From: Baffinella frigidus
Lineage: Eukaryota; Cryptophyceae; Cryptomonadales; Baffinellaceae
NCBI GenBank assembly: GCA_026770585.1
Contig: MU646356.1
Location: forward strand, 962,744 to 976,466
Reading direction: 5' to 3'
Length of the DNA: 13,723 nt
The translations under genes were made by a program, and so were the position numbers. This document shows positions 3,701 through 8,836 of this stretch, in pieces (the first letter of the stretch is position 1; each line of letters opens with the position of its first letter). A model generated the notes under the pieces. That model was not told where the DNA came from and did no database searches. It saw nothing but the letters and a program-made list of their open reading frames with translations.

Positions 3701-5516
3701 CCCTAAACCCTTGACCCTAACCCCTGAGCCCTGAGCCCACGCCCCAAAGCATGAAGTCTCAACTCTGAACCCTGAACCATGAACCATGGACCCTAAACTC
3801 TGAACTCTGAACCTTGAACCCTGAACCCTGGACCCGAAACCCGAAACCCGAAACCCGAAACCCGAAACCCGAAATCCTGAACCCTAAACCCTAAACCCTA
3901 AACCCTACACCCTGAACCCAAGCCGTAAGCCCTGAACCCTCAACCCAAGCCGTAAACCCTAAACCCCAAACCCAAGCCATAAACCCTACACCCTGAACCC
4001 CAACCCCTCACCCCTAAACCCCAAACCCCACACCCCAAACTCCAAACACTAAACCCTAAACCCTGAACCCCAAACCCTGAACCAGGCGGTGGAGAGGATG
4101 GTGGCGGAAGTGGATCGGATCAAGGATGCTGAGCGCCGCGATTTCGGCCTGAAATCGCGAAGGGCGTCAGCAATCCGGAACCATACGGTGGACTGCGGAC
4201 ATTTTATCAAAAGTCGACATGCCCAGGAAGCAGTTAACTTAACTTCAAGGATTTTCTGATGCAAATTTGGTCAGGTTACCGCTAAATGTAGGGGCCCCGA
4301 AACTCTCGAAGCTCACCGTGTGGTCAGGGCCCTGACCAGAAGTTAAGAGGTCCACCCTTAACTTCTTCTTCTTCTTCTTCGCCCTTAATCGTGGGTTGGC
4401 ACAGGCGGTGGACAGGATGCTGGCAGAAGTGGATCGGATCAAGGATGCTGAGCGCCGCCGCCGAGAATCCGAGGTGCGATCGAATGTTCAGGAACATTCT
4501 AGAGTGTTCTAGAACATTCTAGAGTTTTCGCCCCCCACACTCTTCATGCGTTCAACGGACGTGTTGCTGTGTCGGTACGACTCTTTCTGTGTTGTTCGGA
4601 CGTGATTGGTGTGCAGTTGTGTCCTTCGGTCCTGACGCGTGTGCGTTTGAAGTCGGTGGCTGTGTCTCGAGGACGTGACGGCGACTGTTGCGGTGGTCTG
4701 TGGACGTGACCGGTGTACTGTCGAAGTGGTTGACTGTGTCCATCACCCCCAGCTCGTTAAAGTCCGTGCCCTGCCTCATGCAGAACGCCACCGTTCACAG
4801 AGGACGTATTTGGACGCGACTCGGTACAAAAATTATAATAGATGGCTTGATAACCGTCTTAAAATTATGATTGTATGATTGGGCAGGCGGCGGTTCGGGA
4901 GAAGCTGTTCGCGTCGCAGACTCTCCTGAACCAGGCGCGTAAACCCTCAACCCTAAACCCTAAACCCTAAACCCCAAACCCTAAGCCCTCAACCCCAAAC
5001 CCCAAACCCCAAACCCTAAACCCCAAACCCTAAACCATAAACCATAAACCATAAACCATAAAGCATAAAGCAGGCGCGCGTCGAGGAAGAGCGGTGCCGA
5101 TCCTACTCCATGGAGACCCACCACACCTTCGCTCAGTGGCAGGTCGCCGCCCCCTCCTCGAGATATCATCTCTCGAGATCTCCTTGGAGACTCGCCCTTA
5201 ATTTGTTCGCGGGGGGGGGGGGGCGTATCGCTGGCCACCAGCCCTCCTGAAGTCAAGTGGTTTGCGCCCTCGGTGTGGAAAAGCTTGTCTGGCCCTAAAC
5301 CCTCAACCCTCAACCCTCGATCCCAAACCCCAAACCCTAAACCCTAAACCCTAAACCCTGAACCCCACACCCCAAACCCTAAACCCTAAACCCTAAACCC
5401 TAAACCCTAAACCCTAAACCCTAAACCCTAAACCCTAAACCCTAAACACTCAGGCGGATTTCTTCTCGAACAAGACGACCGAGGAGGCGGAGGAGCAGCA
5501 CTACTTCCTCGCGTGA
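522..5516 (+). CDS. Spliced gene for a coiled-coil protein (3' part, nine exons)
   Basis: Model: exons 522-617, 1261-1380, 2206-2292, 3213-3320, 3602-3664, 4405-4473, 4887-4934, 5074-5142 and 5454-5516, giving 240 residues then TGA. The protein is rich in E, K, R, Q, L and A with heptad-like spacing and no transmembrane segment, consistent with a coiled-coil cytoskeletal or scaffold protein. I recognise no family. All nine exons are multiples of three and all introns are phase 0. Exons mostly end in CAG and the last four start with GCG. The 5' end lies outside the window, and exons may be missing in the long introns. Supporting signals are open frames bounded by AG and GT, and copies that differ largely at third codon positions. 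Exon 5 and the GC donor after exon 7 are the weakest points. Confidence 0.6.
627..716 (+). repeat. (GA)n microsatellite in intron 1
   Basis: About 90 bases of G runs and GA dinucleotides, purest at 681-716. It makes long false Ser-Leu frames on the minus strand. It lies just downstream of the exon 1 donor. Confidence 0.9.
802..831 (+). pseudogene. Partial copy of the end of exon 1, with donor GT
   Basis: Bases 802-833 match 588-619 at 30 of 32 positions, covering the last ten codons of exon 1 and the following GT. The match stops right after the donor. No convincing acceptor precedes it. It fits a relic of a duplication spanning an exon/intron junction. Confidence 0.7.
1261..1380 (+). CDS. 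Coiled-coil gene, exon 2 (40 codons)
   Basis: The acceptor TTTGTCCTGCAG ends at 1260 after a T-rich stretch, and the donor is GCG|GTAACA at 1380/1381. The frame opens LGAMKLKERDLEH and closes EALRKAETEA, phase 0 at both ends. It is highly charged and helix-favouring, with E/K alternation typical of coiled coils. This is the best-supported exon by splice-site quality. Its last 51 bases have an indel-free copy at 1738-1788. Confidence 0.7.
1523..1724. mobile_element. Fold-back MITE-like element with central perfect palindrome
   Basis: The ends match as inverted repeats over about 29 bases with three mismatches: CTCGAGGCTGGAAATG from 1524 and its counterpart ending CTCGAG at 1723. The centre is a perfect 32-bp palindrome (1620-1651, core GGGGGAATTCCCCC) that extends to 1613-1658 with one mismatch. 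No coding capacity. GAATGC occurs at 1510-1515 and 1726-1731 near both ends, but not at matching distances, so a target duplication is uncertain. Confidence 0.7.
1738..1788 (+). pseudogene. Decayed copy of the 3' half of exon 2
   Basis: Fifty-one bases align without gaps to 1330-1380 with nine mismatches (82 percent). The frame is open (starts LRETRLTDAPRKAEIEA), but the donor GT of exon 2 has become CT and no acceptor precedes it. It was later hit by the MITE at 1802-1955, whose TTCGATCT flank lies just past the copy. Confidence 0.7.
1802..1955. mobile_element. Long-TIR MITE (family III), copy 1
   Basis: Arms of about 64 bases (1802-1865 and its inverse ending at 1955) match with about five mismatches around a short AT-rich centre. 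The 8-bp flank TTCGATCT occurs at 1792-1799 and immediately after the element at 1956-1963, a probable 8-10 bp target duplication. Inner arm sequence (AAGTCA...ACAAAATCGTCAACTTA) is shared with 12066-12215. Long TIRs and this duplication size suit Mutator-like or hAT-derived elements. There is no transposase. Confidence 0.8.
2069..2098 (+). pseudogene. Partial copy of the start of exon 3
   Basis: Thirty bases after GGCAG match the first ten codons of exon 3 at 24 of 30 positions (reads ASLKQHLEET against ASLEQQLEET), then break into a T run. It keeps the acceptor. It is preceded by an ATGGTATATG unit as the real exon is, so a ~120-bp block was duplicated in tandem. Confidence 0.65.
2107..2190 (+). 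repeat. Four 21-bp tandem repeats (ATGGTATATGCTGCTAAAAA-type)
   Basis: Units start at 2107, 2128, 2149 and 2170, with a fifth isolated unit at 1988-2008. Each encodes seven residues (MVYVAQQ, MVYAAKK, MVYAAKK, LVYGANK) in the same frame as exon 3, with no stop between. Either they are an intronic minisatellite ahead of the acceptor at 2205, or they extend exon 3 upstream. Confidence 0.8.
2206..2292 (+). CDS. Coiled-coil gene, exon 3 (29 codons)
   Basis: The acceptor is GATGTGGCAG at 2205 and the donor CAG|GTGCAT at 2292/2293. It reads ASLEQQLEETRRALRR, continues through EEEGGEGKL and ends HVQ, phase 0 at both ends. The first part is a strong heptad-like coil; the GGEG segment would break it. 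The last 39 bases reappear three times downstream. Confidence 0.65.
2365..2394 (+). pseudogene. Exon 3 end copy i, possible micro-exon
   Basis: Reads E-E-E-G-C-E-G-K-M-Q then GT at 2395. It is a copy of the exon 3 end with an in-frame loss near the last codons. A GAG precedes GAGGAGGG as a possible acceptor, after pyrimidine-rich repeat. Either a relic or a small cassette exon. Confidence 0.5.
2547..2585 (+). pseudogene. Exon 3 end copy ii, possible micro-exon
   Basis: Thirty-nine bases aligned to 2254-2292 without gaps. It reads V-E-E-E-G-G-E-G-T-L-H-I-Q and is followed by donor GTGCAT, the same as exon 3. Most differences are synonymous. If TCGAG is an acceptor, the usable piece is 33 bases, phase 0. 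Confidence 0.55.
2741..2779 (+). pseudogene. Exon 3 end copy iii, possible micro-exon
   Basis: Thirty-nine bases aligned to 2254-2292 without gaps. It reads L-E-E-E-G-G-E-G-K-L-H-I-Q and is followed by GTATAC. Changes are synonymous or conservative (V to L, V to I). It is preceded by CTCGAG and pyrimidine-rich repeat. Confidence 0.55.
2921..2995 (+). repeat. 26-bp GC-rich tandem repeat
   Basis: Units at 2921-2946 and 2947-2972 (AAAATATTT.AACCCCGCGCGGGTT type) are followed by a partial unit. Each contains a near-palindrome AACCCCGCGCGGGTT, so the repeat can form hairpins. The adjacent stretch at 2895-2921 recurs inverted at 4174-4202. Confidence 0.8.
3021..3056 (+). pseudogene. Copy of the start of exon 4 ending in an in-frame stop
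   Basis: Thirty-six bases after acceptor GTGGTGCAG match the first twelve codons of exon 4 with four mismatches (reads DIMRRADAETTE), then TAA at 3057-3059. The acceptor looks better than that of exon 4 itself. If used, the protein would end here, so this could be an alternative terminal exon or a poison junction. Confidence 0.6.
3213..3320 (+). CDS. Coiled-coil gene, exon 4 (36 codons)
   Basis: The acceptor is GCGTGGGCAG at 3212 and the donor CAG|GTCTCG at 3320/3321. It starts EIMRRADAETTELQKKL and ends ERQQAEQ. Strongly charged, alpha-helical composition, phase 0 at both ends. Its start is copied upstream (3021-3056) and its end downstream (exon 5, 3602-3664). Confidence 0.7.
3361..3475 (+). 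repeat. Intronic CCCTAAA-like tract (intron 4)
   Basis: Degenerate 7-mers of the CCCTAAA/CCGTAAA/CCCTAAG type fill the middle of the intron between exons 4 and 5 (3321-3601), starting about 40 bases after the donor. The orientation puts the C-rich strand in the transcript. The rest of the intron shows only GGAATCAGCTCCAGCATTCC-like short inverted sequence. Confidence 0.8.
3602..3664 (+). CDS. Coiled-coil gene, exon 5, duplicate of exon 4 end (21 codons)
   Basis: Reads KEMQIERDNSIRRDERQQ and ends AEQ with donor CAG|GTCCCT at 3664/3665. It aligns to the 3' half of exon 4 with one in-frame three-base deletion, and most other changes are synonymous (CGT/CGA, TCC/TCG, AGA/CGA, CGC/CGG, GCG/GCC, GAA/GAG). 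That pattern suggests protein-level selection. The acceptor is the weak point: GAACAG at 3601 is itself a conserved codon in the duplicate, and GCTGAG at 3595 is an alternative. It could be a relic like the other end copies. Confidence 0.45.
3672..4083 (+). repeat. CCCTAAA/CCCTGAA/CCCGAAA variant array in intron 5
   Basis: About 410 bases of 7-mer variants grouped in blocks: CCCTGAA around 3760-3830, six CCCGAAA units about 3832-3873, CCCTAAA about 3880-3905, CCCAAAC further on. The array runs directly into CTGAACCAG, the acceptor of the 4086 exon copy. Homogeneous blocks of single variants imply local slippage or unequal exchange. Confidence 0.9.
4086..4139 (+). pseudogene. Partial copy of the start of exon 6
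   Basis: Fifty-four bases after acceptor AACCAG match 4405-4458 with three mismatches (reads AVERMVAEVDRIKDAERR). The copy then diverges into a hairpin, with no donor nearby. The acceptor-side-upstream arrangement is the same as for exons 1, 3 and 4. Confidence 0.65.
4405..4473 (+). CDS. Coiled-coil gene, exon 6 (23 codons)
   Basis: The acceptor is GGCACAG at 4404 and the donor GAG|GTGCGA at 4473/4474. Reads AVDRMLAEVDRIKDAERRRR then ESE, phase 0. Coil-like, ending in an arginine cluster. Chosen over the 4086 copy because only this one has a donor and keeps its frame to the end. Confidence 0.65.
4474..4886 (+). other. Intron 6: GAA/TTC array and degenerate GGACGTG repeats
   Basis: After the donor comes an array of alternating GAA/TTC triplets (4482-4529). 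The remainder is GT-rich with GGACGTG recurring near 4558, 4599, 4672 and 4702, probably an eroded minisatellite. An A/T-rich stretch (about 4828-4880) precedes the acceptor GATTGGGCAG. No gene seen. Confidence 0.5.
4482..4529. promoter_or_regulatory. Heat-shock-element-like array of ten alternating GAA/TTC units
   Basis: Triplets at exact 5-bp steps read GAA, TTC, GAA, TTC, GAG, TTC, GAA, TTC, GAG, TTC, starting at 4482. This is the known geometry of heat shock factor binding sites (inverted nGAAn pentamers). Only two of ten units deviate (GAG). It begins eight bases after the exon 6 donor, inside an intron, so a promoter role is unproven. It can also be read as two ~20-bp tandem units that are self-complementary. 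Confidence 0.45.
4887..4934 (+). CDS. Coiled-coil gene, exon 7 (16 codons)
   Basis: The acceptor is TTGGGCAG at 4886. Reads AAVREKLFASQTLLNQ, phase 0. The exon end is uncertain. CAG|GCGCGT gives a rare GC-AG intron that keeps frame into exon 8, whereas GCGC|GTAAAC at 4938/4939 is a better donor but loses the frame. The GC choice is favoured because exon 8 then reads in the frame that continues to the terminal stop. Confidence 0.5.
4935..5073 (+). repeat. Intron 7: 131 bp of telomere-like repeat between CAGGCGCG duplicates
   Basis: CAGGCGCG occurs at 4932-4939 and 5071-5078. Between them lie only CCCTAAA, CCCCAAA, CCCTCAA and, at the end, CCATAAA units. Reading through meets an in-frame TAA quickly, so the segment must be spliced or the gene is broken. 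It fits insertion of telomeric DNA into a staggered break, later used as an intron. Confidence 0.8.
5074..5142 (+). CDS. Coiled-coil gene, exon 8 (23 codons)
   Basis: The acceptor is ATAAAGCAG at 5073 and the donor CAG|GTCGCC at 5142/5143. Reads ARVEEERCRSYSMETHHT then FAQWQ, phase 0. It is less coil-like than upstream exons, with H, W and Y. Joined to exon 7 without the intron, the coding sequence is continuous across CAGGCGCG. Confidence 0.55.
5143..5453 (+). repeat. Intron 8, ending in ten perfect CCCTAAA units
   Basis: The first part is unique sequence with a hairpin CTCGAGA/TCTCGAG (5157-5177) and 13 G (5211-5223). From about 5294 it becomes telomere-like and 5377-5446 is ten perfect CCCTAAA units. 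The acceptor ACACTCAG follows directly, so any branch site and pyrimidine tract must lie within telomeric repeat. Confidence 0.85.
5454..5516 (+). CDS. Coiled-coil gene, terminal exon 9 (20 codons plus TGA)
   Basis: The acceptor is ACACTCAG at 5453. Reads ADFFSNKTTEEAEEQHYFLA then TGA. The frame agrees with phase 0 from exon 8. The last 19 bases, stop included, recur exactly at 5739-5757. I see no clear polyadenylation signal before the first MITE at 5538. Confidence 0.6.
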   Translation, partial: ADFFSNKTTEEAEEQHYFLA

Positions 5517-5521
5517 TCCTT

Positions 5522-5770
5522 CAGTACCGTGTAGCACTACAGGGGTACCTCGCTCATAAGAAACCGATCCACCCTAGGACCCTACAGTAGGCTTATGCCT
5601 AGGGCCCTATGGTGGTCCTACGGGTGGGCGTTTTCTTATGAGCGAGGTACCGCTGCTCTTCTTCGCGTGACCTCTTCCTCCAATTCCTTCAAACGCCTCC
5701 AACTCCTGCAACTCCTCCATCTCCTCCAGTACCGTGTAGCACTACTTCCTCGCGTGAGCTCCTCCTCCAA
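5522..5770 (+). repeat. Tandem duplication of the gene 3' end, split by a MITE
   Basis: CAGTACCGTGTAGCACTAC occurs at 5522-5540 and 5727-5745. GCACTACTTCCTCGCGTGA (end of exon 9) occurs at 5498-5516 and 5739-5757, and a diverged TTCTTCGCGTGA copy sits at 5659-5670. The first copy is broken by the 5538-5657 element. The remainder is CTCC-rich. Confidence 0.75.
5538..5657. mobile_element. Family I fold-back MITE, copy a
   Basis: Starts TACAGGGGTACCTCGCTCAT, and the inverse runs CTTATGAGCGAGGTACC near 5636-5651. The inner arms CCTAGGACC/GGTCCTA also pair, so nearly the whole ~120 bp folds back. The last few bases of the right end are diverged (CGCTG for CCCTG). No coding capacity. Confidence 0.8.
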
Positions 5771-5793
5771 TACCTCACACTCCACTCCAGTAC

Positions 5794-5854
5794 CTACTGT
5801 GGTCCCTGGATGGGGGGGGGGGGGGGGTCTCCTTCTGAGCGAGGTACCCCTGTA
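5794..5854. mobile_element. Family I MITE, right half only
   Basis: CTACTGTGGTCCCTGG, a long G run, then TCTGAGCGAGGTACCCCTGTA match the right half of the family. The left half is missing. A CCCCGCT/AGCGGGG hairpin follows (5857-5876). Confidence 0.65.
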
Positions 5855-5903
5855 GACCCCGCTCCACGCAGCGGGGCCGAAAGGGGCTCTTCGGGCAGGG
5901 AGG

Positions 5904-6024
5904 TGCAGGGGAACCTCGCTCATCAGAAACCGCCTCCTCCTAGGACCCTACAGTAAGGCTATGTCTAGGGCCCTGTGGTGGTCCGCAAGGGGGGGGGGGT
6001 CCTCATGAGCGAGGTCCCCCTGTA
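5904..6024. mobile_element. Family I fold-back MITE, copy b
   Basis: Left end GCAGGGGAACCTCGCTCAT, centre CCTAGGACC...GGTGGTCC followed by 11 or more G, right end TCATGAGCGAGGTCCCCCTGTA. About 120 bp and non-coding. Confidence 0.8.
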
Positions 6025-6097
6025 TGAGGAGGGTCCGAGTGGTGAAGCAGTAAATGTATTCTCTCAGGAGGATTGGTCGGCCTGGCACTGAGAGCAT

Positions 6098-6197
6098 CCC
6101 TTAACTGGCCAGTAGGCGCATACGCCCTACCGTAGGGCCCTTGGATCTGCATAGGGACCTCTCGGAGGTCAAATTTGATCTCCTGGCCACTTAAGGG
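6098..6197. mobile_element. Family II MITE, copy 1 (ends CCCTTAA.TGGCCAG)
   Basis: Terminal inverted repeats CCCTTAACTGGCCAG and CTGGCCACTTAAGGG differ at one position. The 100-bp body contains the palindromic block TACGCCCTACCGTAGGGC. Copies occur at 12301-12398 (inverted) and 13432-13514. The equivalent place in module copy 2 near 11660 lacks it. Confidence 0.75.
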
Positions 6198-6281
6198 GCA
6201 TGCGTATCAAGAGCGAGCGCACCGAGTCGCGAGTCTAGCGACAGAAGCAGTACATGCAAGCATGGACAGATGGTGACGCGC

Positions 6282-6402
6282 TACAGGGTTAGCTCGCTGA
6301 TGAGAAAACGCACCGCCCCTAGGACCACCATAGGGCCCTAGGCCTGGTCCTACTGTAGGGTCCTAGGGGGGTGCTGTTTCTTATGAGCGAGGTACCCCTG
6401 TA
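6282..6402. mobile_element. Family I fold-back MITE, copy c
   Basis: Starts TACAGGGTTAGCTCGCTGAT and ends TTATGAGCGAGGTACCCCTGTA at 6402. Inner arms CCTAGGACC...GGTCCTA. It sits directly after GTGACGCGC of module copy 1, where copy 2 carries a different element. Confidence 0.85.
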
Positions 6403-6605
6403 CAGGCTCTGAACGTTCTTTGCGCGCCTCGGCCACGCGTTGAACACGCGCACAGAACGCATGCAAAAAAACGGATTCACGTACACCCGAAACCACTACA
6501 TGTCAACACGGCGCATCTCCACTGGACGGCCTCCAGCAGTCAAGCACATTTTCCGGGAAATGCCTAGCACAGCCTAGCACAGAACCGGAAAATGCCTAGT
6601 ACAGC

Positions 6606-6763
6606 CTAGCACATTTTCCTGTTCTGGATCTCATGGACAGCCATAGGATTCACCGCTGCCCGCTCTAACACTTCCTCTTCAGGGTGCAGGGTTCAGTGTG
6701 TAGGTCCAGAGTGTAAGGTTTTGGGCTGCCGTCCGCGCCAGCCGCCAGCGCCAAGGTCGCCAG
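6606..6763 (-). pseudogene. Disrupted copy of the module's terminal exon
   Basis: On the minus strand the 5' part reads L-A-T-L-A-L-A-A-G-A-D and the 3' part N-P-M-A-V-H-E-I-Q-N-R-K-M-C-stop, matching 12612-12695. Between them lie about 70 bases that include CTGAACCCTGCACCCTGA-like telomeric variants. The acceptor AG is lost. It is broken compared with copy 2. Confidence 0.55.
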
Positions 6764-6954
6764 ATTGAGAGAGTGAGATGAACTGTGGGTAGTGAGGGTA
6801 GGAGAGGATGATGGGGAATTCCGACCATGGCACTACATGTACGTATCTGACTGTCGTATCTGACTCTTCATTATCAGTCCACTCTCGTACTGTACGGAGG
6901 CAAGCTGGCCACGTGTGACTTCTCTGGGGCAAGCGTGAGCACCTGCGCACTGCT

Positions 6955-7030
6955 TTAGGGTTTGAGGGTTAAGGTTTAGTAGTTAGGATTTCGGGTTTCG
7001 GGATTACAGTTGAGGGTTTAGGGTTCAGGT

Positions 7031-7068
<38 letters not shown>

Positions 7069-7226
7069 TGGTTGAGGGTTTTAGAGATTAGGGTTTAGGG
7101 TTCAGGGTTCGGGGTTTATTGTGCAAGATTTAAGGATTAGGGTTTAGGGTTTAGGGCTTAGGGCTTAGGGTTCAAGGTTGAGTGTTGAAGGTTGAGTGGT
7201 GGGGGTTCAGGTTGAGGGCTGAAGGT

Positions 7227-7272
<46 letters not shown>

Positions 7273-8632
7273 GGTTTTGGAGTTTAGGGTTTAGGGTTTT
7301 GGGTTGCAGGGTGTAAAATTTGTGTTGAGAGTTGATGGTTCAGGGTTTACGGTTCAGGGTTTAGGGTTCAAAGTTAGGGTTCAGAGTTCAGGGTTCAGGT
7401 TGAAAGATTGAGGGTTGAGGGTTGAGGTTTCAGAGATGAGGGTTTATGGCCAGGGTTTCAGGTTTGGGTCTTAGGATTCGTGGTATAGGGTTAAAGTTGT
7501 GGTGTTTGGGACTTGGGGTTTATCGTTGAGGGTTTAGGGTTTAGATTGGATGGTGCAGGGTTGAGGGTTGAGGGGTGGTCATTGAGGGTTTTAGAGTCAA
7601 GGGTTTTGGGTTTTGGGTTTAGGCAATAGGGTTTGGTGTTGATTGTCAAGTATTTAGGATTTATGTTTCATGGTTTATGGTGCATGGTTAATGTTTTATG
7701 TTTTATGGTTTATGGTTTATAGTTTATGGTTTATTATGGTTTATGGTTTATGGTTTATGGTTTATGGTTTATGGTTCATGTTTCAGGGTTTATGGTCCAG
7801 GTGTCTTGGTTTATAGTGCATTGTGCATGATATATGGTATATGGTTCATGGTTTATGGACCAAATCATGGTTGATGATTTAAGGTTTAGGGGTTTGGGTT
7901 GAGGGCTTAAGGTTCAGGGCTGAGGGTTCAGGGTGTAGGGTTTAAAGTTTGGGGTTGAAGGTTTAGTGTTTGGAGTTTAGGGTTTAGTGTTTAAGGGTTT
8001 AGGGTGTAGGGTTCAGAGTTTAGTGTTGAGGGTTTAGGGTTGAGGGTTGAGGGTTGAGGGATTAAGGTTTAGGGGTCAGGGGTGAGGGTACAGGGTTTAG
8101 GATTTAGGGATTAGGGACGAGGGTGTAGTGGGTTTGGGGTTTAGGGTTTAGGGTTTGGTGGTTTAGGGTTTAGGGTGTAGTGCTGGGGTTTAGAGTTCAG
8201 GGTGTAGTGTTTCGGGTTCAGAGTGTAGGGTTAGTTTGGGGTTCAGGGTTCAGGGTTTAGTGTTGAGGGTTCAGGGTTTAGGGTTTAGGATTGAGGGTTG
8301 AGGGTTGAGGGATTAAGGTTGAGGGTTTAGGGTTCAGGGATTAGGGTTGAGGGTAGAGGTTTCGGGTTTAAGGGTGAGGGTTTAGGAGTTAGGAGTTAGG
8401 GCTTAGGGTTGAGGGTGTAAGGGGTTGAGGGTTCAGTGGTTTACGGTTGAGGGTTAAGTGTTGAGGTTTAGGGTTCAGGGTTTAGTGTGTAGGGTTGAGA
8501 GTGTAGGGTTAGTTTGGGTTTTAGGGTTTAGGGGTTAGTGTTGAGGGTTCAGGGTTGAGGGTTTAGGGTTGAGGGTTGAGGTTTGAGGTTTGAGGTTTGA
8601 GGGTTGAGGGATTAGGGTGTAGGGTTTAGGGT

Positions 8633-8705
<73 letters not shown>

Positions 8706-8835
8706 ACGGTTAAGGTTTAGCGTATAGGGTTTAGGGTTGAGAGTTTAGGGGTTAGGGTTTAGGTTTTAGGGTTGAGGGTTGAGGGTTGAGGGTAGAGCTT
8801 TAAGATTCATGGTTCAGGGTACAGGGTTTAGGATT
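6955..8835 (+). repeat. 1.9-kb degenerate TTTAGGG/TTGAGGG/TTTATGG array
   Basis: Almost continuous 7-mer variants of the plant/algal telomere repeat, G-rich on the plus strand. Homogeneous blocks include TTGAGGG (about 7022-7075, 7205-7272 and roughly 11 units at 8629-8704) and TTTATGG (about 7690-7785). Two or more TTTAGGG units in a row also occur. Degeneracy and internal position mean an interstitial tract, not a working chromosome end. No genes seen. Confidence 0.92.
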
Positions 8836-8836
8836 T

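Larger units (their letters stand above)
3665..4404 (+). other. Intron 5: telomere-like tract, exon 6 start copy, palindromes
   Basis: The first 415 bases are degenerate telomere-like repeat. Then come a start copy of exon 6 (4086-4139), a hairpin CGCGATTTC/GAAATCGCG (4137-4159), an inverted copy of 2898-2924 (4174-4202), an 18-bp palindrome TGGTCAGGGCCCTGACCA (4321-4338), a stem GAAGTTAAG/CTTAACTTC (4339-4365) and a CTT run (4361-4380). The acceptor is TTGGCACAG. Confidence 0.5.
6030..6790. repeat. Large repeat module, copy 1 (paralogous to 11455-12726)
   Basis: Collinear anchors shared with copy 2: GTATTCTCTCAGGAGGATTG onward (6056-6083 vs 11471-11498), GAGTCGCGAGTCTAG (6224-6256 vs 11907-11939), AAGCATGGACAGAT (6257-6282 vs 12039-12064), AACACGGCGCATCTCCACTG (6505-6524 vs 12429-12448), then CAGC..AGCACATTTT and the minus-strand exon. 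Copy-specific MITEs break each one. Its function is unknown; it may be the 3' part of a minus-strand gene family. Confidence 0.7.

Noticed and set aside
6693-6950. 85-codon minus-strand frame upstream of the disrupted terminal exon
   Set aside because: Different frame from the conserved VDDL/AAGAD peptide, and no similarity to the corresponding part of copy 2.
3361-8835. Relic of head-to-head telomere fusion
   Set aside because: A fusion would give TTTAGGG followed by CCCTAAA. Here the order is CCCTAAA then TTTAGGG, with 1.5 kb of other sequence between.
6955-8835. True chromosome end
   Set aside because: The array is highly degenerate, internal, and followed by 4.9 kb of other sequence.
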